A DNA stretch of 14,161 nt from NCBI GenBank assembly GCA_003445735.1, contig DMCR01000079.1, positions 1 to 14,161 of the forward strand, written 5' to 3'. Below are positions 1-7,049 of this stretch, one piece after another. Under the pieces are notes generated by a model. The model made no database searches, was not told the DNA's origin, and worked only from the letters and a program-made list of their open reading frames with translations. Numbering within the stretch: position 1 is the first letter of the stretch; every line of letters starts with the position of its first letter. Position numbers and translations under genes: made by a program. Source of the DNA: Cryomorphaceae bacterium (GTDB lineage Bacteria; Bacteroidota; Bacteroidia; Flavobacteriales; Schleiferiaceae).

Positions 1-1233
1 TACTCAAAATATTTGACCTTAAGGCAGGAGTTGCGTGAGAAACAATTGGCCACCGCAAAAAATCAAGAGCGTCAGATCAAGCAGACTGAGGAATTGATTG
101 AACGGTTCCGCGCGAAGGCCAGTAAAGCCTCATTTGCGCAAAGTTTGATCAAAAAACTCGACCGAATGGAACGCATCGAAGTGGACGATATGGATACCTC
201 AGCTATGCATTTCAAATTCCAGCCGGCTCCGCGAAGCGGTAAAGTGGTGGTCAAGGCGGAGGGCGTGAAAAAGTCCTATGGCGATTTGCAAGTATTGCGA
301 GGTGTGGATTTGGAGGTGGAGCGCGGCGATCGCGTAGCCTTTATAGGACAGAACGGTCAAGGAAAATCCACCTTGGTAAAGGCGTTACTGAAAGAGATTC
401 CCGCAGAAGGGTTGATGGAACTCGGTCACAACGTGATGGTGGGCTATTATGCCCAAGACCAGGCGGATGCCTTAGATGGCAATAAAACGGCCTTACAGAC
501 CATCGAGGATGCCTCTCCTGAAGAAATGCGCAAGCATGCCCGTAGTCTATTAGGCGCATTTATGTTTAGAGGTGGGGATGTCGATAAGAAAGTGAAAGTC
601 TTGAGTGGTGGGGAGCGCGGCCGTTTAGCCCTTTGTAAGCTTTTACTCAATCCTATCAATTTCTTGGTGATGGATGAGCCGACAAACCACTTGGACATGA
701 ACAGTAAGGACGTGCTGAAGCAGAGCCTTCAATCCTTTGACGGAACGTTATTGGTGGTAAGCCACGACCGTGAGTTTTTGGAGGGGCTGGTGACCAAGAC
801 TATTGAGTTTAGGGACTACAAGGTCAAAACGATTTTGGGGGGTATCGAATACTACCTCGAGCAAAGAAAATTGGAATCGATGCGCGAGGTAGAGGCGAAA
901 TCGGCCCAAAAGAATATTCAAAAAGCCAAAGAAGAAGCTGCTAATGGCTTGGATTACAAGGAGCGTAAGCGTCTGGAGAAAGATTTGCGCAGTGTAGTCC
1001 GGAAATTGGAGGAAGTTGAGCAAGAAATTGAGAACTTAGAGGAAGAAATAAACACTTGGGACGAGCAGCTCGCCGATCCGCAGGAATGCAAGGCACTCAT
1101 GGCTAATCCAGATTTTTATCCCAAGTATGAAGAAAAAAAGTCCGTAGTAACCGGCAAAATGGAAATATGGGAGCAACTCAACGAAGAAAAAGAGGCCTTG
1201 GAATCGCAATTATCGGAATCCTACTTAGCGTAA
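1..1233 (+). CDS. ABC-F family ATPase, 3' part (linker, second ABC domain, C-terminal coiled coil)
   Basis: The frame is open to the left edge (it reads YSKY before the first possible start), so the first ABC domain and true start lie outside the window. What remains is the inter-domain linker helix, rich in K, E and Q (nt 1-240), then one full ATPase domain: Walker A GQNGQGKST (nt 346-372), signature LSGGE (from nt 601), Walker B FLVMDEP followed by TNHLD (from nt 661), and the H-switch VVSHD (near nt 754). After it comes about 120 residues of strongly charged, heptad-like sequence, as in the C-terminal extension of Uup-like ABC-F proteins. ABC-F proteins have no membrane segments and act on ribosomes, as translation factors or antibiotic-protection proteins; which role applies here cannot be told. 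The Q before GKST in Walker A is less usual than A. The last 67 nt overlap the next gene in another frame. Confidence 0.93.
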   Translation, partial: YSKYLTLRQELREKQLATAKNQERQIKQTEELIERFRAKASKASFAQSLIKKLDRMERIEVDDMDTSAMHFKFQPAPRSGKVVVKAEGVKKSYGDLQVLRGVDLEVERGDRVAFIGQNGQGKSTLVKALLKEIPAEGLMELGHNVMVGYYAQDQADALDGNKTALQTIEDASPEEMRKHARSLLGAFMFRGGDVDKKVKVLSGGERGRLALCKLLLNPINFLVMDEPTNHLDMNSKDVLKQSLQSFDGTLLVVSHDREFLEGLVTKTIEFRDYKVKTILGGIEYYLEQRKLESMREVEAKSAQKNIQKAKEEAANGLDYKERKRLEKDLRSVVRKLEEVEQEIENLEEEINTWDEQLADPQECKALMANPDFYPKYEEKKSVVTGKMEIWEQLNEEKEALESQLSESYLA

Positions 1234-2780
1234 ATCTTTTGGCTCAACCGAAGCTTATCGTTCAAGTTGTGGTTGATCAGATGCGTGCGGAATACTTAAA
1301 GCGCTTTGACCACCAGTTTGCACCTGATGGTGGTTTTAGAATTCTGATGGACAGCGGTTTTTCGTATTCCAATACACATTATAACTTCATTCCTACCTAT
1401 ACCGGCCCCGGGCATGCGAGCATTTCTACAGGTACAACACCTAAATACCACGGTGTGGTAGCGAATGATTGGTGGGACAACCGCACAGCTAGCGAGGTTT
1501 ATTGTGCGCAGGATATGGATGTAGAGCCTTTAGGTACAATCGAAAGCTCTAGTAAACGCTCTCCAAAAAACTTACGGGCGCTAACTTTTTCAGATGGTAT
1601 CAAATTGTATACAAACAATAGAGGGAAGACCTACGGGGTTAGTATAAAAGACCGTGGGGCTATTTTCCCGGCCGGTCATATGGCGGACGGAGCCTTTTGG
1701 TTAGATGCTTCAATGCATTTTGTCTCATCCTCTTATTATATGGAGCAATTACCTGACTATGTGCGAAGCTTTAACGGAGAGGAGTTCGCAATGAACGAAA
1801 TGCGACGTGGTTGGAGATTGGAATTATCACCTCGTAAATATGAGTTGAGCTTGGAAGATGAGAATCCATACGAGCCAAAATTAAACAAGCAGAGTTCTAG
1901 TTTTCCATATGATTTAGAATATATGGTCAATGCTTCTAATAGCGCATTCAGGGAATCGGGACTAGAAAGACTCAAAATGACCCCTATCGGAAATGAAATG
2001 GTATTGGAGATGGCCCTATTACTGCTGAAAGAAGAGGATCTTGGGGACGATGAGTTTACTGATTTTTTGGGTGTGAGCTTTTCTTCACCGGATTATGCAG
2101 GACATACTTGGGGCGTGCGTTCACGTGAGGTGCATGATATGTATTTAAAGCTGGATGGGCAATTAGGCCAACTCATCAAAGCCCTCGACAAGAAAGTGGG
2201 TCGCGATCAGTACATCATCTACCTCACCGCAGATCATGGGGCGAGCGAAAACCCAAATCACTTGCGCAACTTTGGCTATGATGTGCGCAACTATGCCAAT
2301 GCCGATGTAGTGGCAATGCTGAATGATGCCATAATGAAGCAGATGGATGTGGAAGTGAATATGGAAAATGCCGTGGCTAAAATCGTCAATCACCATCTCT
2401 ACTTGAATGAATGGGCCAAGCCTTATACAGAGAATATTGCAAAAATCATCGAACAAGTAGACCCCTTCGTTCATGTGTATACAGCAGATGAAATACGTAG
2501 ACCGGGCAACGAGGAATTAGCTAAAAAACTTCATGAGGGATATCAAATCAGGTTTGCGGGTGATTTGATCTTCCAGCTTCAACCGAATTGCATTTTCTAT
2601 GGTGCTACGGGTTCAACTCACGGTTCAGGCTATACCTATGATACACATGTGCCGTTCTTGATAATGGGTGCTGGGGTAAGCACGGGAAGCAGTCATGAAA
2701 TCATCCACGTTACAGATGTGGTGGATAAGGTAGCAGAGAAGGCGAATTTACCTTATGCTCCCAACAGTCTGATTCATTAG
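1167..2780 (+). CDS. pafA: PafA-like exported alkaline phosphatase superfamily protein
   Basis: A 537-residue protein of the alkaline phosphatase superfamily, resembling PafA of Elizabethkingia (Chryseobacterium) meningosepticum along its length. The whole active-site set can be seen: metal ligand D37 in VVDQMR, Thr nucleophile T79 in PTYTGPGH, N100 in ANDWWD, K161 and R163 in SIKDRG, D309 and H313 in SSPDYAGH, D356/H357 in TADHG, and H485 in GSTHGSG. From memory of PafA, these match T79, N100, K162, R164, D305, H309, D352, H353 and H486. The K/R pair argues for a phosphomonoesterase rather than a diesterase. An N-terminal signal peptide (RRKR, a hydrophobic core, cleavage near A26/Q27) sends it to the periplasm. 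The ATG at 1167 is inside the ABC-F gene; no later start keeps the signal peptide or D37, so the overlap is real and translation may be coupled. Likely role: phosphate release from organic phosphate. Confidence 0.92.
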   Translation: MGATQRRKRGLGIAIIGILLSVNLLAQPKLIVQVVVDQMRAEYLKRFDHQFAPDGGFRILMDSGFSYSNTHYNFIPTYTGPGHASISTGTTPKYHGVVANDWWDNRTASEVYCAQDMDVEPLGTIESSSKRSPKNLRALTFSDGIKLYTNNRGKTYGVSIKDRGAIFPAGHMADGAFWLDASMHFVSSSYYMEQLPDYVRSFNGEEFAMNEMRRGWRLELSPRKYELSLEDENPYEPKLNKQSSSFPYDLEYMVNASNSAFRESGLERLKMTPIGNEMVLEMALLLLKEEDLGDDEFTDFLGVSFSSPDYAGHTWGVRSREVHDMYLKLDGQLGQLIKALDKKVGRDQYIIYLTADHGASENPNHLRNFGYDVRNYANADVVAMLNDAIMKQMDVEVNMENAVAKIVNHHLYLNEWAKPYTENIAKIIEQVDPFVHVYTADEIRRPGNEELAKKLHEGYQIRFAGDLIFQLQPNCIFYGATGSTHGSGYTYDTHVPFLIMGAGVSTGSSHEIIHVTDVVDKVAEKANLPYAPNSLIH

Positions 2781-2794
2781 GGATAAAGTCCCTA
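2778..2794 (+). other. Small hairpin at the stop codon of the phosphatase gene
   Basis: TAGGGA (beginning with the TAG stop) and TCCCTA form a 6-bp stem with a 5-nt loop. There is no T-run after it, so it is not a clear terminator. It may stabilise the 3' end of the phosphatase message or mean nothing. The lipoprotein gene starts 36 nt further on and could be co-transcribed. Confidence 0.3.
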
Positions 2795-2830
2795 TATTGG
2801 TGAGGAACAAACTCGCTAAAAATTAAACTT

Positions 2831-3070
2831 ATGAAAAAAGCCCTACTAATCTTAGGCTTAGGCTTTGCCCTATCCTCGTGTGGAAATGGATTCTGTGATT
2901 GTGATGTCTATGAAGACGATTACAGTTGGGACGGTTTCCAGTACCAATTAAATAATTCAGCCCTCACCGTGGAAGATACTTGTGTTGATCCGGGTGTTTT
3001 GGATTCCACTACAGCCGGTGGTGGAAATACACCATCTTATTTGACGGTAACGCGTGCGGAGTGTCCGTAA
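2831..3070 (+). CDS. Small Cys-rich lipoprotein of unknown function
   Basis: A 79-residue protein with a lipoprotein signal: KK at the N-terminus, a hydrophobic stretch, then lipobox LSSC with the lipidated Cys at residue 17. The mature part is acidic and holds four more Cys (two in a C-D-C group close to the lipid anchor, one in the middle, one at the penultimate position), enough for two disulfides in the periplasm or on the outer membrane surface. I recognise no domain. It follows the phosphatase gene by 50 nt on the same strand and ends just before a strong hairpin terminator, so it may be the last gene of the ABC-F/phosphatase unit. The +2 residue is Gly, which gives no inner-membrane retention hint. 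Function not assignable. Confidence 0.75.
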   Translation: MKKALLILGLGFALSSCGNGFCDCDVYEDDYSWDGFQYQLNNSALTVEDTCVDPGVLDSTTAGGGNTPSYLTVTRAECP

Positions 3071-3088
3071 GCGGGAAAAATATTGCAC

Positions 3089-3118
3089 AAAAAAGGCGCC
3101 CTCCGGGCGCCTTTTTTA
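3089..3118. terminator. Bidirectional rho-independent terminator
   Basis: Stem GGCGCCC / GGGCGCC (3095-3101 and 3105-3111) with loop TCC, A-run on the left and T-run on the right. It lies between convergent genes (lipoprotein ending at 3070, membrane protein ending at 3135) and serves both strands. The same stem is used at 4833-4849. Confidence 0.92.
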
Positions 3119-3134
3119 TTGGTGCGGAAAAATT

Positions 3135-3446
3135 TTACTTCCTAGTGAATTTCCTAGCGATTTGAATCACAAGGCTCACGATGTAGATAAGCAAACCATA
3201 AACCGAAGTGATACTCGATACCTTTAGACCGCCAGCAAGGATAGGTTGGCTGACGCCGCCCATCTGCTCGATACCTTCGAAGGCTCCGAAAAGACCTAGT
3301 AATTGACCCATAAAGCCAACCGCAACGGCCAAAAGACCCAATTCCTTTACGTAGCGCTTGCGCACAGCGCCATAAATCATCAACAAAAGAATTAAAGTAA
3401 GGATGCCCATAAACAGCGGGCCACCCATAATGAAGTAATCTAACAT
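3135..3446 (-). CDS. Short MotA/TolQ/ExbB-like proton channel family protein
   Basis: A 103-residue, three-helix membrane protein. The first helix is near residues 5-24, followed by a short basic loop (RKRYVKE); the second and third helices flank a segment reading GAFEGIEQMGG, then LAGGL, matching the conserved C-terminal half of MotA/TolQ/ExbB channel subunits (G..GAF..I..., GG..., AGG...). ExbB and TolQ are usually over 200 residues; this one lacks the long cytoplasmic part. A longer reading frame reaches 3524, but its first 26 codons run through the terminator of the upstream gene, so ATG at 3446 (MLDYFIM) is preferred. No ExbD/TolR-type partner is next to it. The upstream neighbour on the same strand is an OmpA-domain lipoprotein that could bind peptidoglycan. 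Channel activity is inferred only. Confidence 0.75.
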   Translation of the reverse strand: MLDYFIMGGPLFMGILTLILLLMIYGAVRKRYVKELGLLAVAVGFMGQLLGLFGAFEGIEQMGGVSQPILAGGLKVSSITSVYGLLIYIVSLVIQIARKFTRK

Positions 3447-3494
3447 AATCTTGTGATTTTCGAGTTGCCTATAAGGTAACGCCAAAATTGGATC

Positions 3495-3521
3495 AAAAAA
3501 AACCCGGCACAAGGCCGGGTT
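3495..3521 (-). terminator. Rho-independent terminator of the OmpA-domain gene
   Basis: Stem AACCCGGC / GCCGGGTT (3501-3508 and 3514-3521), 5-nt loop, then an eight-T run on the minus strand (A-run 3495-3502 on the plus strand). It lies 21 nt past the stop of the OmpA-domain gene and separates it from the MotA/ExbB-like gene. Confidence 0.9.
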
Positions 3522-3542
3522 CATATAATGTTTGAAAAAACC

Positions 3543-4367
3543 TTAGTTCAATCCTTCCTCGATCAACTTGTTGAATTCGTCCAACTTTGGTAATACAACG
3601 ATGCGAGTACGACGATTCGCAGCGCGACCTTCACGAGTTTCGTTAGTTGCCACTGGGACGTACTCACCACGACCTGCCGCAGTCATACGCTCTGGAGCGA
3701 TTTCAAAGTCGTTCTGCAATACGCGAACGATGTTAGTCGCACGAAGAGCACTTAGTTCCCAATTGTCGCTAATACATTCTGTAGCGATTGGGTCAGTATC
3801 AGTGTGACCTTCTACCAAGATTTCTAAGGTTGATTTGGCTTTCATGATTTTAGCCACTTTACCAAGAACTGCTTTCGCATCCTTGCTAACGTAAGCCGAA
3901 CCTGGACGGAACATCAACTTGTCGCTCAAGTTTACGTAAACCACACCTTTCTCAACGCTAATCTGAACATCTTCATCGTTCAAATCACCCAACGCACCTT
4001 TCAATGAGCTTACCAGGGCGAACGTCACGCTGTCTTTACGGTTTACAGCATCTTGCAAACGAGTAATCGTTAAATCCTTCTCGTTGATGCTTTCCAATGT
4101 TTTTTCCATATTCTCGGCATTGGTAGCGCTCATTGCAGTCAAATCACCCACTTGTTTTGCCAAGTTGTTTTTATCTGCTTTTAGTTCTGCCAACTGTTCT
4201 GCTTGAGCATTCCGTTGTGCAGTCATAGCAGCTAACTCCATTTTAGTATTGCTCAACTTATCAGAAGTTGCATTCTGTAATTCTTCAAGCTCAACGTATT
4301 TCTGCTTACTTACACAGCTGGTCAACGTGAACGCAGCTGCAAAAGCCATTACAAGTACCTTTTTCAT
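3543..4367 (-). CDS. OmpA-domain peptidoglycan-binding lipoprotein with coiled coil
   Basis: A 274-residue lipoprotein: signal with KK, hydrophobic core and lipobox LTSC (lipidated Cys18), then about 90 residues (25-115) of A/L/E/K/Q-rich heptad-like sequence predicted to be a coiled coil, then a C-terminal OmpA domain (about 135-260). The peptidoglycan-binding features are present: GHTD at 187-190, the DNWELS...RA segment at 201-210, AGRGEYVPVATN at 231-242, and NRRTRI at 251-256. It should anchor the outer membrane to the cell wall, with the coiled coil as spacer. An upstream in-frame ATG at 4391 would add eight residues before the signal peptide; the ATG at 4367 (MKKVLVMA) is the natural start. 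It is transcribed from its own promoter (TATTTTTG box at 4391-4398) and has its own terminator. The annotation is secure; the exact cellular role (Pal-like or other) is not. Confidence 0.92.
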   Translation of the reverse strand: MKKVLVMAFAAAFTLTSCVSKQKYVELEELQNATSDKLSNTKMELAAMTAQRNAQAEQLAELKADKNNLAKQVGDLTAMSATNAENMEKTLESINEKDLTITRLQDAVNRKDSVTFALVSSLKGALGDLNDEDVQISVEKGVVYVNLSDKLMFRPGSAYVSKDAKAVLGKVAKIMKAKSTLEILVEGHTDTDPIATECISDNWELSALRATNIVRVLQNDFEIAPERMTAAGRGEYVPVATNETREGRAANRRTRIVVLPKLDEFNKLIEEGLN

Positions 4368-4390
4368 TTTGAATCCTTTGTATTTAAGCA

Positions 4391-4419
4391 CAAAAATAAG
4401 AACATTTATGACCTTTCAA
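4391..4419 (-). promoter_or_regulatory. Promoter of the OmpA-domain lipoprotein gene
   Basis: On the minus strand TTG (4419-4417), an 18-nt spacer, then TATTTTTG (4398-4391), an exact match to the Bacteroidota TAnnTTTG -7 element. The box lies 23 nt before the ATG at 4367, giving a short leader. Not tested experimentally. Confidence 0.6.
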
Positions 4420-4432
4420 GGGGTTAACCCCT
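4419..4432. promoter_or_regulatory. Perfect 14-bp palindrome, candidate operator
   Basis: AGGGGTTAACCCCT is its own reverse complement. It lies in the 104-nt divergent region between the OmpA-domain gene and the CC-repeat gene, and its edge overlaps the -33 TTG of the former. A dimeric regulator bound here could control one or both genes. No regulator gene is in the window. Confidence 0.45.
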
Positions 4433-4471
4433 AGTTTTCATTAACTTCAAGTTCTTAAAACACAAAAACCC

Positions 4472-4810
4472 ATGAAAAAATTTGTCCTTACCCTAAGCTT
4501 CCTGGCCTTCACTGTAGCTGCTAGCGCCCAAGAAAAGCCACAAAACGCTGAATCTAAGCACGTTTGCACTGAACAATACGATCACGGCGCGATGGCAAAG
4601 GCAGAGAAGAAATCTTGCTGTTCTGAGAAAGCTGGCGAAGCTAAAGCTTGTTCTGATAAGAAAGAAACTGCCATGGTAGAGAAGAAATCTTGCTGCTCTG
4701 AAAAGGCAACGGCTAGCGCATCTTGTGCGGATAAGCCTAAGCAAACTGCTGCTGCCGGCGAGAAAAAAAGCTGTTGTAGCAAGCCTGCTGGAGCGGGAAC
4801 CGAAAAATAA
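4472..4810 (+). CDS. Small exported protein with CC-containing repeats
   Basis: A 112-residue protein with a signal peptide (MKKF, hydrophobic core, cleavage near A19/Q20). The mature part is very rich in K, E, A and S and has nine Cys: C32, C49/C50, C60, C74/C75, C85 and C101/C102. It is built from repeats starting with EKKSCCS at residues 45, 70 and 97. The first two units are 19 residues long (EKKSCCSEKA, then a single Cys, then DK); the third is shortened. There are no aromatic residues in the repeat zone and little sign of a fold, so it could be a flexible metal-binding (Cu, Zn) or thiol-buffering periplasmic protein; this is inference from composition. One H..H pair (H30, H38) precedes the repeats. 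It diverges from the OmpA-domain gene and converges with an exported thioredoxin-like gene sharing its terminator. No recognised family. Confidence 0.8.
   Translation: MKKFVLTLSFLAFTVAASAQEKPQNAESKHVCTEQYDHGAMAKAEKKSCCSEKAGEAKACSDKKETAMVEKKSCCSEKATASASCADKPKQTAAAGEKKSCCSKPAGAGTEK
4604..4783 (+). repeat. In-gene tandem repeats encoding EKKSCCS units
   Basis: Three degenerate units begin at 4604, 4679 and 4760. The first two (4604-4660, 4679-4735) share GAGAAGAAATCTTGCTG at their start and keep Cys spacing (CC, then C ten residues on); the third keeps only EKKSCCS. DNA differences are partly synonymous (TGT/TGC, GAG/GAA), so the protein pattern appears to be maintained. Confidence 0.75.
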
Positions 4811-4828
4811 TTTGAGGTCATTCGATAA

Positions 4829-4856
4829 AAAAGGCGCCCAATGGGCGCCTTTTTTA
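4829..4856. terminator. Bidirectional rho-independent terminator
   Basis: Stem GGCGCCC / GGGCGCC (4833-4839 and 4843-4849), loop AAT, with A-run and T-run on the two sides. It serves the CC-repeat gene (plus) and the thioredoxin-like gene (minus); the stop codon of the latter (4854-4856) lies inside its T/A flank. Confidence 0.9.
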
Positions 4857-6104
4857 TTTGACTTTCCCCGCCAAATAGTCGTCGATGAAGGTGCGGAGCG
4901 TAGTTTCCACATCGAGGTTCTTGGCGATGATCTTTTTGTCTTTATCTAAGACTAGCTTCTTCGGAGTCGTTGGGATATAATAATACCACAAGAAGTTCGG
5001 GCGTTCGAAATCACTTTCATAGCCGTTGATCCAAGTAAGCTCATTCTCATCAATGTACTTATTCCAAGAGGTGAATTCGTTTTCCAATGTGATCGCCACC
5101 ACTTCTACCCCTTTGTCTTTGTATTCTTCGTAGAATTTCTTCAATCGAGGCGTCTCTTTCTTACAGTGCCCACAAGTACTGTCCCAGAAGTACAGGATGG
5201 TGATGGGGCTTTGTACATCTGTTAATTTGATACGGCCACGGTCTTTGGTGTCGAAGGCAAAATCTCTTGCTGGATTTCCAATGAGTTCTGTACTCAATCC
5301 GTCTGATTTCTCCTTGATTTTTGCCAAATCATCTTTGTCCATCCAATCGGCAAAGCCGGAATTATAAAACGTTTGAGCCAGCCAAACAAACACCTTGTCC
5401 TCCCCCATATAATTTGAAGTCTCATAGTGATATGTAGCCGTGCTGACGAGCACCTTACGAACCTGATCATCCATCGGAGAATTTAGAAGCGTATTTAAAT
5501 GCTTAATAACTGTATCCGGATCGTGCCCTAATACTTGCTCGAAATAGATTTTTCTATTCTTTTCGAAGAACGGATTAATGATGGTGCTTTTAGATCTGAG
5601 GTTCGTGTAATCCCAGAAATGACTGCGCAACCAGTACACATTTGTATCTGGATTCAATGGCAATATCTGTGGCAGCAAAAATTCTCGGAGTCCATTGTCC
5701 TTAATGGCAAGTAGGTAATTGCGAATTTGCTCTTCATTCGGGTCCGATTTCAATAAGCCCTTAAACCCATTAAATTCCTCAATACCCGGACCAGATAATT
5801 GGACCTTTTCTAAGGCATTGTAGTCCCCTTGTATCTTCAGGTTCCCATTGGATACGACCATATCAAAAGTGTGCCCCCCATCGATGTAAACGATGAAAAT
5901 CCCTTGTTCGGGGTGCTCCCACGCTGCATTGAAACAGCCGTTATTTACAGGAATCTCCTGCTTAACTGCCAATCCTTTCCCACGCACATATGCCACTTTG
6001 ATATTCGAAATGGAATCCGGCATCGATGTGATGCAGCCGCTAATGTTCTGCGCAGAGATTTGGACCGATAAAAGGGCAAATAAAAAGAGGGTGATTTTCT
6101 TCAT
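4854..6104 (-). CDS. Exported TlpA-like thioredoxin-fold protein
   Basis: A 416-residue exported protein. Residues 1-19 form a signal peptide (MKKITLFLF, cleavage near A18/Q19). The N-terminal 100 residues look like the beta-rich DUF4369-type region often found ahead of thioredoxin domains in Bacteroidota; a helical middle region follows. The C-terminal domain (about 275-416) is thioredoxin-like, with ILYFWDSTCGHCKKE (redox motif C311-G-H-C314) and a TTP cis-proline segment near residue 381. Such proteins reduce or exchange disulfides in the periplasm, as in cytochrome c maturation or folding of secreted proteins. ATG at 6104 is preferred over one five codons upstream because it starts the signal peptide directly. 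It begins 35 nt after the aminotransferase gene, so it is probably the third gene of that operon. Its substrate is unknown; the Cys-rich product of the convergent neighbour is one candidate. Confidence 0.9.
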   Translation of the reverse strand: MKKITLFLFALLSVQISAQNISGCITSMPDSISNIKVAYVRGKGLAVKQEIPVNNGCFNAAWEHPEQGIFIVYIDGGHTFDMVVSNGNLKIQGDYNALEKVQLSGPGIEEFNGFKGLLKSDPNEEQIRNYLLAIKDNGLREFLLPQILPLNPDTNVYWLRSHFWDYTNLRSKSTIINPFFEKNRKIYFEQVLGHDPDTVIKHLNTLLNSPMDDQVRKVLVSTATYHYETSNYMGEDKVFVWLAQTFYNSGFADWMDKDDLAKIKEKSDGLSTELIGNPARDFAFDTKDRGRIKLTDVQSPITILYFWDSTCGHCKKETPRLKKFYEEYKDKGVEVVAITLENEFTSWNKYIDENELTWINGYESDFERPNFLWYYYIPTTPKKLVLDKDKKIIAKNLDVETTLRTFIDDYLAGKVK

Positions 6105-6139
6105 GAATATTGGTTTCATCTCTCAAAGATAATTTCAAC

Positions 6140-7048
6140 TCACAGCTTATCAATAGGCGTACTCCACTTTCCGTGGGTGCCTTCGAATATTTTAATAAGT
6201 TCTTGAGTGATTTGGGTACCTGAGCGGTTGATGAGGGTGCGGCCGTCTACCTCTGTTATGGGGGTTAACTCTCCCATAGAACCTGTACCGAAAGCCTCGT
6301 CGGCGGAATACAGTTCGGTCAGCGAGAGGTTGCGCTCCTCCACGGATATGCCGTGTTCTCGCGCCAATTCCAACACCAATGCCCTGGTAATACCGTGTAA
6401 ACAAGCATCCGCCTTGGGGGTCAAGAGCTTCCCATTCTTTACAATAAAGATATTCGTTCCGTTCATCTCTGCGATAAATCCTAGGTTATCCAACATCAAT
6501 GCCGAATCCACCCCCGCTTGGTTCGCTTGAATCTTTGCGAGGATGTTATTGATCAAGTTATTATGGTGAATTTTCGAGTCCAAGTGCATCGGGCTGTTGC
6601 GACGAATTGCCGAAGTGATGATACGGATACCTTTGTCATTGTCATACACTGGCGGCTTCCATTCGGCCAACACAATGAGCGTACAACCTTTCTGGTTCAG
6701 CCGCGGATCCATTCCGGAGGTAATCTTTTCGCCACGGGTCAAGGTCAACCTGATATGGGTATGGTCAGTCATGCCATTGGCTTGGAGTGTGGTCTGAATG
6801 GCCTTTTGGATGAAATCCCGCGACGGGACCCCTTCGAAAGCCATCGCAATGGCGCTATCCTCGAGGCGGTCGAGGTGACGATCAAGACAGTACACGCCGT
6901 GCTTGTATACGCGCATGCCCTCCCATACGGCATCACCGCCTTGCACAGAGCTATCAAATACACTGACTTTTGCATCTTCGCGGTGCACTAGGCCATCGTC
7001 TACCCATACTTGGATATCCTTATTTCTTGAATCGAATTGTTGTAACAT
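6140..7048 (-). CDS. Class IV PLP aminotransferase, branched-chain aminotransferase-like
   Basis: A 302-residue fold-type IV PLP enzyme. Seen in order: VSVFDSSVQGGDAVWEGMRVY (split around residues 28-48), the catalytic lysine K159 in DSKIHHNNL, E194 of IAEMNGTNIF, which should contact the pyridine nitrogen, GITR at 219-222, and the phosphate-binding turn GTGSMGELTP (254-263) followed by EVDGR. The general layout is that of branched-chain aminotransferase, but NGTNIF replaces the usual GxGENxF of IlvE, as in the divergent BCAT-like group and D-amino-acid/ADC-lyase relatives, so the substrate is uncertain. The frame stays open to 7216, but that extension overlaps the upstream gene and has no family resemblance; ATG at 7048 follows the upstream stop by one base (TAA-T-ATG), so translation is coupled. 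Its partner upstream is sulfotransferase-like. Confidence 0.9.
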   Translation of the reverse strand: MLQQFDSRNKDIQVWVDDGLVHREDAKVSVFDSSVQGGDAVWEGMRVYKHGVYCLDRHLDRLEDSAIAMAFEGVPSRDFIQKAIQTTLQANGMTDHTHIRLTLTRGEKITSGMDPRLNQKGCTLIVLAEWKPPVYDNDKGIRIITSAIRRNSPMHLDSKIHHNNLINNILAKIQANQAGVDSALMLDNLGFIAEMNGTNIFIVKNGKLLTPKADACLHGITRALVLELAREHGISVEERNLSLTELYSADEAFGTGSMGELTPITEVDGRTLINRSGTQITQELIKIFEGTHGKWSTPIDKL

Positions 7049-7049
7049 A

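Noticed and set aside
3447..3524. N-terminal extension of the MotA/ExbB-like protein to 3524
   Set aside because: The first codons are the terminator hairpin of the upstream gene and the added residues have no membrane-protein character.
4493..4912. Antisense Arg/Ser/Phe-rich frames across the CC-repeat gene
   Set aside because: They mirror the repeat codons and run through the terminator; composition is that of a shadow frame.
6518..6991. 157-residue plus-strand frame inside the aminotransferase gene
   Set aside because: The minus strand encodes clear class IV aminotransferase motifs over the whole stretch, and the plus frame shows no domain or start signal.
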